From Sphingobacteriales bacterium (GTDB taxonomy: Bacteria > Bacteroidota > Bacteroidia > Sphingobacteriales > Sphingobacteriaceae): a stretch of DNA of 64,000 bases. Numbering within the stretch: position 1 is the stretch's first letter; each line of letters starts with the position of its first letter. A program made the translations under genes and the position numbers. The notes beneath the pieces are model-generated. The model was not told the origin of the DNA. It saw only the letters and a list, made by a program, of their open reading frames with translations, and searched no databases. This document shows, piece after piece, positions 17,583 through 26,347 of the stretch. The DNA is taken from assembly GCA_025353765.1 (NCBI GenBank), contig JANXOD010000015.1, forward strand, positions 1 through 64,000. The letters run 5' to 3'.

Positions 17583-19361
17583 ATGAAAAAACAATTACTC
17601 ACACTAGCCTTATTATCCTTTTTGTTTATGAATGGCTATGCACAAAATTGGAGTTGGGCTGATGGAATAAGTACTACAGCCGCATCTTATAATCTTCATA
17701 CCAGTTCAATTGCTACAGATAGCCAGGGAAATTCTTATGTAACCGGCTATTTTGCCGGGAAAACTACATGGGGTGCCCAAAGCCTTACTGCTGTTGGTTA
17801 TTTAGATGGGTATGTTGCTAAATATGATAACAATGGTGTACTGGTATGGGTTCAGCAAATTGGATCAGGAGCCGGAATTGGAGAGTATGCAGAATCTAAC
17901 AGTATTGCTTTAGATGGCAATGGTAATATTTATATCTGTGGTACATTTAATAATTTTGCCTCTTTTTCAACATCCATTAAGATAGTTAATAAAGCGGGGA
18001 ATAATAGTTCAGATGCATTTATAGCAAAGTATAGTAATAATGGCGCTTGCTTATGGGCTCAGCAGGCAGGTGATGTTGCTGCTATTCAAAATCAGGCTAA
18101 TTCTGTTATTGCTAGTTCAATTGCTGTTGACGCTAAAGGAAATAGTTACATTACAGGTAGGTATTCACAAGCAGCCAATTTTAGCGGTATTCAACTTATC
18201 TCCGTAGGGGAAGCTTGGAATGTATTTATTGCTAAATATGATGCATCAGGAAATATTTTTTGGGCAAAAAAAGAAGGTGGGTATAATGTGGATGAAGGAA
18301 CAGGAATAGCTATTAATCCTAAAGGAGGATGTTTTGTGACAGGAGATTTTTCTCTTAAGGCAGATTTTAGCGGGACTACTCTTATCTCTAATAGTACAAC
18401 TACCACCAGCCTTTTTGTAGCCTCATATGATGGGAATGGGAATATGCAATGGGTAAAACAAAGCATCGATAAACCCAATAGCTTTTGTATGGGGGCTGCT
18501 ATCACATCAGATATTAATGGTAATTGTTATGTTACCGGCAATTTTTCCGGAACGGAAAGATTTGGGGCCTATACACTTATTACTACACCACCTTCAGGCG
18601 CTAATGTTTGTGTAGTTAAATATGATCCTATAGGGAAAGAATTATGGGCGAAACAAGAAGGAAGCGCCAATTCTGGCAGTCAGATACATAGTACAGCCAT
18701 CACTTTAAATGATACAGATCAGTCAATATATGTAACGGGGAATTATTGGCAAACAATAACCTTTAGTGATGGTACTAATCTAGTTGGAAATAATACCGGA
18801 AATCTTTTCATTATAGGTTATGATCTAAATGGCAAAATTCAGCTTAAAAAGCAAATGACTACAGTTGGTAGCGGTACCCCAAATGGTATTGCATCTAATC
18901 ATGCAGGTGTTGTTCCTACTTTCTATGTAGCTGGAGATTACTTTAATGCCAATTCTCTGTTTTTTCAGGACGTATTGAATAATCCTTCAGGAATTACTTT
19001 AAATGCTGGATATAGTGGTTTTGTGGCAAAATACTTAAATGGTTCTTCTATAAAACCTTTATCCTTGTCATTTAAAACAAGTGCTGTAAGTGCTGATCCA
19101 AAACAGGTAGGCACTCAAATTTACCCTAATCCTGCTCAAGAACAATTTACTGTAAATACAGTGGCTGCTCAAAAAGATTTAGTAGATATTAGCATTTATA
19201 ATGTAGTAGGTAAAAGAGTAGCTCAACAACAGGCTGTGGTTGATGCAGGTAACTATACTCAGACTATAGACATTAGCCAATTACCTGCCGGTATGTATGT
19301 TGTCAAAATAAACGGCGGAGGAAATAATGACAGTCAAAAACTTATAATTAGCAAGAAATAA
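17583..19361 (+). CDS. T9SS-exported SBBP beta-propeller protein, copy 2
   Basis: A 592-residue paralogue of the preceding gene, similar along its full length, with the same signal peptide (MKKQLLTLALLSFLFMNGYAQ in near-identical form), the same SBBP repeats and a type-A sorting domain with IYPNPAQEQF and DISQLPAGMYVVKI. Divergence is spread through the propeller, while the last 30 residues are almost identical, consistent with a tandem duplication under common sorting constraints. Upstream region and terminator position are also duplicated. The function is presumably the same surface role as copy 1, perhaps with altered binding. Confidence 0.88.
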   Translation: MKKQLLTLALLSFLFMNGYAQNWSWADGISTTAASYNLHTSSIATDSQGNSYVTGYFAGKTTWGAQSLTAVGYLDGYVAKYDNNGVLVWVQQIGSGAGIGEYAESNSIALDGNGNIYICGTFNNFASFSTSIKIVNKAGNNSSDAFIAKYSNNGACLWAQQAGDVAAIQNQANSVIASSIAVDAKGNSYITGRYSQAANFSGIQLISVGEAWNVFIAKYDASGNIFWAKKEGGYNVDEGTGIAINPKGGCFVTGDFSLKADFSGTTLISNSTTTTSLFVASYDGNGNMQWVKQSIDKPNSFCMGAAITSDINGNCYVTGNFSGTERFGAYTLITTPPSGANVCVVKYDPIGKELWAKQEGSANSGSQIHSTAITLNDTDQSIYVTGNYWQTITFSDGTNLVGNNTGNLFIIGYDLNGKIQLKKQMTTVGSGTPNGIASNHAGVVPTFYVAGDYFNANSLFFQDVLNNPSGITLNAGYSGFVAKYLNGSSIKPLSLSFKTSAVSADPKQVGTQIYPNPAQEQFTVNTVAAQKDLVDISIYNVVGKRVAQQQAVVDAGNYTQTIDISQLPAGMYVVKINGGGNNDSQKLIISKK

Positions 19362-19388
19362 AATACAACGTATTTATAAAAAGCTTAT

Positions 19389-19422
19389 AAGCCGATTGAA
19401 GTTTACTTCAATCGGCTTTTTT
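19389..19422 (+). terminator. Terminator after SBBP copy 2
   Basis: A long perfect stem AAGCCGATTGAAGT/ACTTCAATCGGCTT with a two-base loop is followed by a T-run. Confidence 0.9.
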
Positions 19423-19446
19423 AGTTTACCAAATGCGGTATAAGTA

Positions 19447-19507
19447 CAAGCTAAACAAACGGCAGTACCACTAAGTTCGAGATATCTCATTGCATTCGAT
19501 ATGATGA
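19447..19507. repeat. Partial copy of the palindromic intergenic repeat
   Basis: The centre and right half of the family are present: AGCTAAACAAACGGCAGTA, TTCGAGATATCTCATTGCATT and CGATATGATGAGATTATG. The left inverted end is missing or too diverged to see. Confidence 0.6.
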
Positions 19508-19592
19508 GATTATGAAAGGATTCTGCAATAATTTGCAAACCTCAAAACTTCTTATTAATTTCAAATTACATATCTGTTAAAAATTTGTCATA

Positions 19593-19826
19593 ATGATTGA
19601 AAAGCATGTTAAACTTTTTATTGACGTAGTAGACGTACAAGAATATCATGGTAAAAGTAAAAATTGGTGCTATGACCGGCTTAAAGCTATTCGTCAGAAA
19701 TTTGAATTAGAGCCACATCAGCGGGTTAACGTTTTCCATTTTTGTAAATACGAGAATATTTCTGAAAAGAAATTTTGGAAGATGAAGAGTTTAAGCTCTA
19801 GTTTGTTAACATCTAATGCCTCCTGA
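19593..19826 (+). CDS. Small putative helical DNA-binding protein
   Basis: A 77-residue protein not assigned to a named family. Its layout (DVVDVQEYHGKSKNWCYDRL, then LEPHQRVNVFHFCKYENIS) resembles small Bacteroidota proteins in which a helix-turn-helix-like segment precedes a FCKYxxIS or YCxYxxI tail. The last dozen residues look unconstrained. It lies in a stretch with repeats and remnants and has no obvious operon partner. Function is unknown; a DNA-binding role is a weak inference. Confidence 0.5.
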   Translation: MIEKHVKLFIDVVDVQEYHGKSKNWCYDRLKAIRQKFELEPHQRVNVFHFCKYENISEKKFWKMKSLSSSLLTSNAS

Positions 19827-20435
19827 CAAGTATACTTTATATAGAAACAGTTTAAACTCAACTTATTTAAGTAAATGCTTTTTCTATAAACATAATTGAC
19901 CTACCTCCATTTCCCGAATTTTTCTCAATCCGTTTAAAATAGTTGAAGAGTATAGTATAATCTTTAACCTTTTATTTTAACACAATTATTCTTTCAATCA
20001 CTGCATACTCATTTGCAGTAATTATTCTTGCCCTTTCAGTTAAGATGCTAAACCATGTTGCAAAAACAAGTGCTTTGGTAATGGATGTAAAACCCACTGC
20101 AATAAAAGAAAGAACTCTTGCACTTAAAGCAAAAGCACTCGATTTCTCTGCATAGCATTTTGCTTTAAAACTTCCCCTCTCTATGCTGATGCTTTTTGGC
20201 TATAAACCAAATTTTGACTAAAAATCTTTACTGGTAATCTACAAAGTATCGTAAAAATTGCAGATATGTACTATCCCTTACCGATTTGTTTAGCAGTAAA
20301 TCCATGTTTCACTAAATTTACCATAAAATCCTGTTATTCAACAGTTCATCAAGCTGCAATTTGCATGCATTGTTCAAGTGTCTGTATCTTCATTTCTACC
20401 TCTGGGAATGGACCCGGAAATGAATTCTATTTTTT
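19827..20435. other. Gene-free stretch with possible coding remnants
   Basis: No intact gene is seen in 609 bases. On the plus strand a frame ending at about 20154 reads a hydrophobic stretch and then MLNHVAKTSALVMDVKPTAI and more, but it lacks a proper start. On the minus strand, at about 20345-20425, a short frame ends KIQTLEQCMQIAA-stop, reminiscent of the C-terminal part of IS3-type OrfA proteins, and shortly after comes VKHGFTAKQIG in another frame. These look like decayed mobile-element or accessory gene remains. The assignment is tentative. Confidence 0.3.
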
Positions 20436-21056
20436 ATGAAAAAAGCAAGTTTATTAAAAGATTACTCCAGGCTTTCTGACACGAAACTGGAGTTTAAAGC
20501 TCAATCTGTAACACTGGCACTTACAAGCAACGCCAGCTTTCCGGAAACAACTCCTACTTTAACAGTTTTTACTGCTACTCATGGTGCCTTTGCTACCGCG
20601 ATGGATCAGGCTATATCCGGAGACCGCACAGCAATTGCTTTAAAGAACCAGGCACGCATTAAATTATTGGCGGCCATGAAACAACTTGCGCTTAATATTG
20701 AATCACTTGCACCGGGTGATCGTGCAAAGCTGTTAAGCAGTGGCTTTGAACTGGCATCAGATGGCGAAAGTGTGCCCGCTTTGGCTCCTCCAACAGAGTT
20801 TAAAATATCAGACGGTATCAATGCCGGTGAATTGAAATTTTCTGTTAAGCGGGTTCCGCAGGCCGTATCCTTTGTTCATGAATATACCGAAGAACCTTTA
20901 ACTCCAGAAAGTGTATGGACTTCAAAAACAAGTACTTCACGTGAATATTTGTTTACAGGTTTACGTAGTGGAGTTCGTATTTATGGTCGCACAGCAGTTA
21001 TAGGCCGTAAAAGCCAGGAAGCATATTCTGCAACATTAAGCAGGGTAGTTCAATAA
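20436..21056 (+). CDS. Fibronectin-III-like hypothetical protein
   Basis: A 206-residue protein without a signal peptide. The N-terminal half is alanine-rich and helical (HGAFATAMDQAISGDRTAIA, then LKNQARIKLLAAMKQLALNI). The C-terminal half (residues about 120-206) reads like a single fibronectin type III fold, with PPTEFKISDG, FVHEYTEEPLTPE, EYLFTGLRSGVRIYGRTAVI and a closing strand. Similar proteins of unknown role occur in Bacteroidota, often in several copies. It is more GC-rich than its flanks, and the gene-poor surroundings suggest an accessory position. Confidence 0.65.
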   Translation: MKKASLLKDYSRLSDTKLEFKAQSVTLALTSNASFPETTPTLTVFTATHGAFATAMDQAISGDRTAIALKNQARIKLLAAMKQLALNIESLAPGDRAKLLSSGFELASDGESVPALAPPTEFKISDGINAGELKFSVKRVPQAVSFVHEYTEEPLTPESVWTSKTSTSREYLFTGLRSGVRIYGRTAVIGRKSQEAYSATLSRVVQ

Positions 21057-21091
21057 GTTGTAACCTAATTTAAGTTAATAACGATCATACA

Positions 21092-21195
21092 CCCCGTCAC
21101 ATTGAATAAGATGAGAGGTCTCAAGCTCATTGACCAGCTAGCTGAACATCTGGCAGTGCAATTAATCGAGATGCCTCCTTATGTCGACATGACGG
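21092..21195. repeat. 104-bp palindromic intergenic repeat, full copy
   Basis: It begins CCCCGTCA and ends TGACGGGG as an inverted pair, with further inverted segments (GAGAGGTCTCAAG against the CGAGATGCCTC side) and a non-palindromic centre containing AGCTGAACA. A second, partial copy may follow at about 21240-21290 (AAAGCTGAACAAACAG). Confidence 0.8.
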
Positions 21196-21320
21196 GGTTA
21201 TGAAAACGCTACATACAATAGCAACGCACTTGGAGGTAACCGCGAAGTCTCTGAGCTTAATAACCAAAAGCTGAACAAACAGAATACAGCCAAAACCCAT
21301 TTATCATTAGTTTTAATTTA

Positions 21321-21328
21321 TATATTTG
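21321..21328 (+). promoter_or_regulatory. -7 element upstream of the GapN-like gene
   Basis: TATATTTG matches TAnnTTTG and lies 45 bases before the ATG at 21374. A TTG at 21326 that would extend the protein by 16 residues lies inside this box, which supports the later ATG. Confidence 0.55.
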
Positions 21329-21373
21329 GATATAGAGGAAATAAGCTTTCTTCTATTAAAAAATACATATCCA

Positions 21374-22996
21374 ATGAGTTTTCAAGATCAAATCAAATCC
21401 TTATTTGTAGAGGAAAGCCAGATCCCGGAAGAGTTCCATCTTGGGGAGATCCATCAGAAAGAATACCTGTGCAATGGTGAATTAAAACCATGGGCTGGAG
21501 AAGTGAGTGAGGTATATTCGCCCATTTGCATTTCTACTCCTGAGGGATTAAAACGCAAGTTCATCGGCACTTATCCTATAGGCACCGACAAGGAAGCAAC
21601 AGAAGCTTTGGATGCTGCTATTGCTGCCTATGACAATGGACGCGGAGATTGGCCCACTATGGGTATAGAAGGCCGCATCAAATGCATGGAGAAGTTTGTG
21701 TACATGATGAGCGAGCAACGCGAATTGGTGATTAAACTGATTATGTGGGAAATTGGCAAAGGACAAGCTGATGCTGCCAAAGAATTTGACCGCACCGTAG
21801 AATACATTAACAATACCATTGATGCCTTAAAAGACATCGACAGGCAATCTTCTCGCTTTGAGATTGCAGAAAATGTAGTAGCCCAGATCCGTCGTTCTCC
21901 ATTAGGTGTGGTGCTGTGTATGGGGCCGTTTAATTATCCTTTAAACGAAACCTTTACTACCCTGATACCAGCTATCATTATGGGGAACACCTTGCTGTTC
22001 AAACCACCTAAACATGGTACCCTGGTTCATTATCCTTTATTAAAAGCTTTACAGGAATGTTTTCCCAAAGGAGTGGTGAATACGGTGTATGGTCGTGGAG
22101 CTTCGGTGATACCGGAATTGATGAGAAGCGGTAAAATAAATGTGCTGGCCTTCATTGGTTCCAGTAAAGTAGCTAATGACCTGAAGAAAGAACATCCCAA
22201 ATTGAACCGCCTGCGTGCAGTATTGAGTTTAGATGCTAAGAATGCAGGTATTGTCACAAAATACGCCGACATTAAATTATCTGTTAATGAAATTATACTG
22301 GGCGCTTTGTCGTTTAATGGACAGCGCTGTACGGCTTTAAAAATCATTTTTGTTCATGAAAGTATAGCAGACGAGTTCAATAAACAATTGAGTGGTGCCA
22401 TCGCAGAACTGAAATGCGGTATGCCCTGGACAAAAGGTGTTTTTATCACTCCGGTTGCAGAACCCGGTAAACCCGATTACCTGAAAGCTTGTATTGAAGA
22501 TGCCAAAGTTCATGGTGCCAAAGTTGTGAATGAAAATGGTGATACTACCATAGCATCTTTTGTATTCCCTGCGGTGGTTTACCCGGTGAATAATAAAATG
22601 AAATTATACCGCGAAGAACAATTCGGGCCGGTAATTCCTGTAGTTCCTTTCAAAAATATAGAAGAAACAATTGATTACCTCATCGAATCTCCACACGGAC
22701 AACAGGTGAGTATTTTCAGTAATAATGTGGAGGAAATAGCATCATTAATCGATCCATTGGTGAACCTGGTAAGTCGTGTAAACATCAACAGCCAATGCCA
22801 GAGAGGGCCGGATAATTTTCCATTCACAGGCCGTAAAGACAGTGCTGAAGGCACCTTGTCTGTAACAGATGCATTGCGTGCTTTTTCTATCCGCTCACTG
22901 GTAGCCACAAAGATGAATGATACGAATAAAAAATTATTTAATGAAATTGTAAAAGATCACCATTCCAATTTCCTGACTACCAATTTTATTTTTTAG
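21374..22996 (+). CDS. gapN: NADP-dependent glyceraldehyde-3-P dehydrogenase-like ALDH
   Basis: A 540-residue aldehyde dehydrogenase starting MSFQDQIKSL. The oxyanion region is MGPFNYPLNET, the cofactor loop LLFKPPKHG, the catalytic cysteine lies in FNGQRCTALK, and EEQFGPVIPVVPF is near the C-terminus. Length and the N-terminal extension fit the non-phosphorylating NADP-dependent GAPDH (GapN) group annotated in many Bacteroidota, which would supply NADPH and 3-phosphoglycerate. Substrate assignment is inferred; the ALDH fold is certain. The gene is flanked on both sides by the 104-base palindromic repeat. Confidence 0.75.
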   Translation: MSFQDQIKSLFVEESQIPEEFHLGEIHQKEYLCNGELKPWAGEVSEVYSPICISTPEGLKRKFIGTYPIGTDKEATEALDAAIAAYDNGRGDWPTMGIEGRIKCMEKFVYMMSEQRELVIKLIMWEIGKGQADAAKEFDRTVEYINNTIDALKDIDRQSSRFEIAENVVAQIRRSPLGVVLCMGPFNYPLNETFTTLIPAIIMGNTLLFKPPKHGTLVHYPLLKALQECFPKGVVNTVYGRGASVIPELMRSGKINVLAFIGSSKVANDLKKEHPKLNRLRAVLSLDAKNAGIVTKYADIKLSVNEIILGALSFNGQRCTALKIIFVHESIADEFNKQLSGAIAELKCGMPWTKGVFITPVAEPGKPDYLKACIEDAKVHGAKVVNENGDTTIASFVFPAVVYPVNNKMKLYREEQFGPVIPVVPFKNIEETIDYLIESPHGQQVSIFSNNVEEIASLIDPLVNLVSRVNINSQCQRGPDNFPFTGRKDSAEGTLSVTDALRAFSIRSLVATKMNDTNKKLFNEIVKDHHSNFLTTNFIF

Positions 22997-23003
22997 TCAA
23001 CAA

Positions 23004-23107
23004 CCCCGTCACTTCGACTTAAGGAGAGGTTTCAAGGTTAATGGCAACAGTTAAACAAAGCAGTAGCTTCTAACCTTGAGATGTCTCATTTCATTCGACA
23101 TGACGGG
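23004..23107. repeat. 104-bp palindromic intergenic repeat, full copy
   Basis: This is the best-preserved copy. The left arm CCCCGTCACTTCGACTTAAGG and following TTTCAAG is partly complementary to the right arm (CTTGAGATGTCTC, CATTCGACATGACGGG). The centre carries GTTAAACAAAGCAGTAGCTT. It lies immediately after the gapN-like stop. Confidence 0.85.
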
Positions 23108-23131
23108 AATTATGAAAGTTTATATCATAAA

Positions 23132-23160
23132 AAATCCTGCTTAAAAATTAAGCAGGATTT
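23132..23160. terminator. Bidirectional terminator
   Basis: A perfect hairpin AAATCCTGCTTAA/TTAAGCAGGATTT with a three-base loop lies between the convergent gapN-like and lipoprotein genes. Confidence 0.88.
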
Positions 23161-23185
23161 ATACCTGAACGGTTTTACTACCTTC

Positions 23186-23566
23186 TTATTTAACTTTATC
23201 CATATACCAGGTTCCAAAATTAGCTTCGGGGTTAGTACCCCAGGTGCCATTAAGCTTCCCGGCTTTGTTATCGAGTGTACCTTTATAATAGGATGTTAAG
23301 TTCAAACCACCGATGTAGTTGGCCGTAAAGTTAGTGCCGTCTAATTTCCACTTTCCGGTATATACACTACCATCAGCCAATGTAACTTCTAACACTTCGT
23401 TTGGCTTAATATTAAAACTAAATACTTGACCGGGCACAGCATTAGCAAGACCACCTTTTCCGGTCCATTTACCTTCAATAGATACTACAGGTTTCTTATC
23501 TTTTTTGCATGCAGCAAATGAAGAAACAATAAACAAGGCAATAAAAGAGATTTTCAATAATTTCAT
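23186..23566 (-). CDS. Small lipoprotein
   Basis: A 126-residue lipoprotein. The signal peptide ends with the lipobox SSFAAC and is followed by KKDKKP. The mature part is a compact beta-rich domain beginning IEGKWTGKGG and ending GTWGTNPEANFGTWYMDKV, similar in style to lipocalin-like or DUF-type small lipoproteins of Bacteroidota. It is monocistronic, with the terminator at 23132-23160 downstream. Function is unknown. Confidence 0.75.
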   Translation of the reverse strand: MKLLKISFIALFIVSSFAACKKDKKPVVSIEGKWTGKGGLANAVPGQVFSFNIKPNEVLEVTLADGSVYTGKWKLDGTNFTANYIGGLNLTSYYKGTLDNKAGKLNGTWGTNPEANFGTWYMDKVK

Positions 23567-23664
23567 AATTACGTTTTTTTATTGCCCAACAAACAAATTC
23601 GAAATAAGTTTTAGATAAATTAATTTAAATGCTAAAAACTTGTTTTTTGCTATATCAAGTCTTA

Positions 23665-23778
23665 CCCAACGTTACTTTGATTAATAAGAAGAAGTCTCGA
23701 ACATTGTAAAAGCTACAGGCTAAACAAAGGACAGTGGCTCCTAACCTCGAGATATCTCATTGTATTCGATATGACGGG
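23665..23778. repeat. Degenerate copy of the palindromic intergenic repeat
   Basis: The right half is well kept (GGCTAAACAAAGGACAGTGG, CTCCTAACCTCGAGATATCT, TCGATATGACGGG). The left arm is eroded to CCCAACGTTA and GAAGTCTCGAA. The copy occupies most of the gap between the small lipoprotein and rsmG. Confidence 0.7.
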
Positions 23779-23843
23779 AATATGAAAGGTTACACCTAAA
23801 CCATTTTATTCGACAGATGGGCTTATGAAAGTATAGCCGAGAC

Positions 23844-24476
23844 CTATTGAGCCAGGAAGTAAATAACATATTTGGTATCAAAGAAATCTTCAGAAAAGTA
23901 ATCACTAATAGGGTATTGCTTTACTTTTTTCAGTCCTGATTCTGAAATTTCAATATTTAAATCTCCGCCTTTAAGGTAAAGTACACCATTGGGGAGTGTG
24001 TTTATAGATTTGCTACTAAATTTTCTTCTTATCCAGGGATAAAAATCTTTTAGCTGAGTTACTGCACGTGAAATGATGAAATTAAATTGATCGTCAATTT
24101 GCTCTGCCCGGGCATGAGTTGCTTTCAAATTGCTTAGGCCTATCCCTGTAGCTACTTCATGAACTACTTTTATTTTTTTACCAATAGAATCAACCAGGTG
24201 GAAATGAGTATCGGGGAATAATATAGCCAATGGAATCCCGGGGAAACCTCCTCCTGTACCTACATCAAGTACTTTCTCACCCGGAAGAAAAGAAATTACT
24301 TTTGCAATAGCTAATGAGTGCAAAATATGATGAAGGTAAAGCATATCGATATCCTTACGGGATATGACATTGATTTGGGCATTCCAAAACTTGTACAGAT
24401 CTTCCAGTTGGGCAAACTGCTCTTTTTGTTTTGAGCTTAGGTCAGGGAAATATTGAGATATAATATTAGAAGTCAC
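23844..24476 (-). CDS. rsmG: 16S rRNA m7G527 methyltransferase
   Basis: A 211-residue SAM-dependent methyltransferase that modifies G527 of 16S rRNA. Family motifs are seen: FWNAQINVISRKDID with YLHHILHSLA near the N-terminus, the SAM loop VLDVGTGGGFPGIPLAI, HLVDSIGKKIKVV, and ISRAVTQLKDFYPW. I chose the GTG at 24476, giving TSNIISQYF after the start. A TTG nine bases earlier is also in frame. Either way the start overlaps the end of the sigma factor gene, so the pair is translationally coupled. Confidence 0.9.
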   Translation of the reverse strand: MTSNIISQYFPDLSSKQKEQFAQLEDLYKFWNAQINVISRKDIDMLYLHHILHSLAIAKVISFLPGEKVLDVGTGGGFPGIPLAILFPDTHFHLVDSIGKKIKVVHEVATGIGLSNLKATHARAEQIDDQFNFIISRAVTQLKDFYPWIRRKFSSKSINTLPNGVLYLKGGDLNIEISESGLKKVKQYPISDYFSEDFFDTKYVIYFLAQ

Positions 24477-25080
24477 TACGCACAATCTTCTTATTTCGGT
24501 TCATTACATTTGCTAACAGATCACGGGCTCTGAATAATTGAGCTTTAACTGTTCCGAGTGGCAAATCCAGTTGTGTAGCTATTTCTTCATAAGATAACTC
24601 TTCAAAATAACGCATGGTAATTAGAATCCGATATCTGGATGGTAGATTTTCAACAATCATTTTAAGTTGCTCGCTTTGTTGTTTTTGAATAGATGTTTCT
24701 TCCGGGTTTAAGGTTTCCGATTTAATTTGAAATGGCCTGTCATCTCCATTGTCATCTACCATACCATCAATGGAAATGGCATTTAATTTTTTCTTCCGGA
24801 TAAAGTCTATGCAGCTATTGGTTGATATTCTGAATAACCAGGTACTGAAAGCAAAGTCAGGTTTATATTTCTCAATATTTTCAAATGCTTTGGCAAAAGT
24901 TTCTACCATTAGATCCATGGCATCATCCTTATTGTTCACCATTTTTAAAGCCATAAAATAGATGGAGTCTTTGTAGCGCTGCATTAATTCTGCATAAGCT
25001 TTTTGATTGCCTTCTTTAGCTTTAACTACCAGGCTAAAATCATTCTTTGCATTGGCTGAAAAATTTGGATTTACTTCCAT
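24466..25080 (-). CDS. Sigma-70 family (ECF-type) sigma factor
   Basis: A 204-residue sigma factor. Region 2 spans about residues 25-95 (LMQRYKDSIYFMALKMV, then AFSTWLFRISTNSCIDFIRK), and region 4 about 140-195 (ILITMRYFEELSYEEIATQL, LGTVKAQLFRAR). There is no region 3. No anti-sigma gene is adjacent. Instead it sits between a glycosyltransferase and rsmG with overlapping ends, a layout I associate with a conserved Bacteroidota group. The regulon is unknown; a cell-envelope stress role would be a guess. Confidence 0.88.
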   Translation of the reverse strand: MEVNPNFSANAKNDFSLVVKAKEGNQKAYAELMQRYKDSIYFMALKMVNNKDDAMDLMVETFAKAFENIEKYKPDFAFSTWLFRISTNSCIDFIRKKKLNAISIDGMVDDNGDDRPFQIKSETLNPEETSIQKQQSEQLKMIVENLPSRYRILITMRYFEELSYEEIATQLDLPLGTVKAQLFRARDLLANVMNRNKKIVRSDF

Positions 25081-26198
25081 TGAATTTTTCTTTTAAAAAC
25101 AGTAATAACGCTCAAAACAACAATATAAAAATAATAAATAAAATCGAAAACTGGAAGCAACCAAATTAACCGATTATAAGTTAATTTTTTAAATATAGGA
25201 TGATAAACAATACATTGAGTTGCAAGCCTTAAAATATAAGTTGCAACTAAGATCCACCACTGTGCATGTAAAAATGCTAATGATATTAAAGCAACGTAAA
25301 ATAAAATAGCTGAACCAGCCTGTAAGCCTAACATTTTACGATGCTCTTTTTTATAAACTTTACCTGCACTAAAATGCCGTATTTTTTGCGTGATATAAGA
25401 TGCCAAAGTAGTTTTAGGTTCACTCCAAACTTGAGTATCCGGATGAATTTCAATAACTGTATTTGTTTTTGTTGAATTTTGGTTCACAAACAAATCATCA
25501 TCTCCTGATAATAGATGCATGTGTGAAGCAAAGCCTTTGCCTCTGAAAAATAAAGATTTTGTATAGGCCATGTTTCTGCCTACACCCATATACGGTTTAC
25601 CGGCTAATGCAAAAGACAGATAGTTCAGAGCTGTAAAAAAAGTTTCGAATTGAATTAACCTATTTACAAAACCCGCTGAACGTTTATAAGGAGAAAATCC
25701 TAAGACAATTTCAGTTGAATCCTTAAAATTAGATTGCATAATACGCAACCATTGATTAGAACTGGGTTTGCAATCAGCGTCGGTAAAAAGTAAAAGTTCA
25801 TTCAGAGCCGCTTTAATTCCTAATGTAACTGCAAACTTCTTACCATGCTTAAAACGCTCGTGCTCAGCAATGCTAACTACTTTAAGATTTTTATATTTCT
25901 GGCTTAATTCTCTTAATAAATGCTGAGAGTCGTCAATTGAACAATCATTTACTACAACTACTTCAAAATTAGGATAATCCTGTTCCAGAATAAAGGGAAG
26001 ATTAAGGCCTAAATTTTTCTCTTCATTACGTGCGCAAATAATAATGGAGACAGGATTTATAGTGGAATTTTCAACATCGCTTTTCTTATAAACAGATAAA
26101 AGCCTATGAACTACAATGATGTAATAAAGTTGTACTAAAAAACAAACCTGGAAGATTGCTAAAATTAAAATGTATAGATAGTTCACGCTGATATACAA
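25071..26198 (-). CDS. Membrane glycosyltransferase, family 2
   Basis: A 375-residue GT2 enzyme. There is an N-terminal membrane span (residues about 5-30), a GT-A domain from SIIICARNEEKNLG, the nucleotide-sugar aspartates in FTDADCKPSSNQW, an acceptor/catalytic segment HLLSGDDDLFVNQ with the GDDD motif, and two or three C-terminal spans. It probably transfers a sugar to a lipid carrier or envelope polymer at the inner membrane. The first start possible is a TTG at 26198; a GTG at 26186 giving NYLYILILA is equally plausible. It overlaps the sigma factor gene by 10 bases. Confidence 0.85.
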   Translation of the reverse strand: MYISVNYLYILILAIFQVCFLVQLYYIIVVHRLLSVYKKSDVENSTINPVSIIICARNEEKNLGLNLPFILEQDYPNFEVVVVNDCSIDDSQHLLRELSQKYKNLKVVSIAEHERFKHGKKFAVTLGIKAALNELLLFTDADCKPSSNQWLRIMQSNFKDSTEIVLGFSPYKRSAGFVNRLIQFETFFTALNYLSFALAGKPYMGVGRNMAYTKSLFFRGKGFASHMHLLSGDDDLFVNQNSTKTNTVIEIHPDTQVWSEPKTTLASYITQKIRHFSAGKVYKKEHRKMLGLQAGSAILFYVALISLAFLHAQWWILVATYILRLATQCIVYHPIFKKLTYNRLIWLLPVFDFIYYFYIVVLSVITVFKRKIQWK

Positions 26199-26317
26199 AT
26201 CGGTTACGGTTACGCAAATCTCTAATTTTTACGCATATATTTATCATTACTAGTAACTTTTCTTAATACGCCTATTCACTGTCACATGAGTTATGGACTT
26301 AGAGCTTATATTTTTAC

Positions 26318-26325
26318 TACTTTTG
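26318..26325 (+). promoter_or_regulatory. -7 element of the tgt operon
   Basis: TACTTTTG matches TAnnTTTG and lies 22 bases before the tgt ATG, which predicts a short leader. Confidence 0.5.
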
Positions 26326-26347
26326 CCCGGTTTCCAAAAAGCAAGGA

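Noticed and set aside
15318-23778. CRISPR-like spaced repeats
   Set aside because: The copies are about 100 bases, diverged, kilobases apart and palindromic overall; no spacers of regular length and no cas genes are present.
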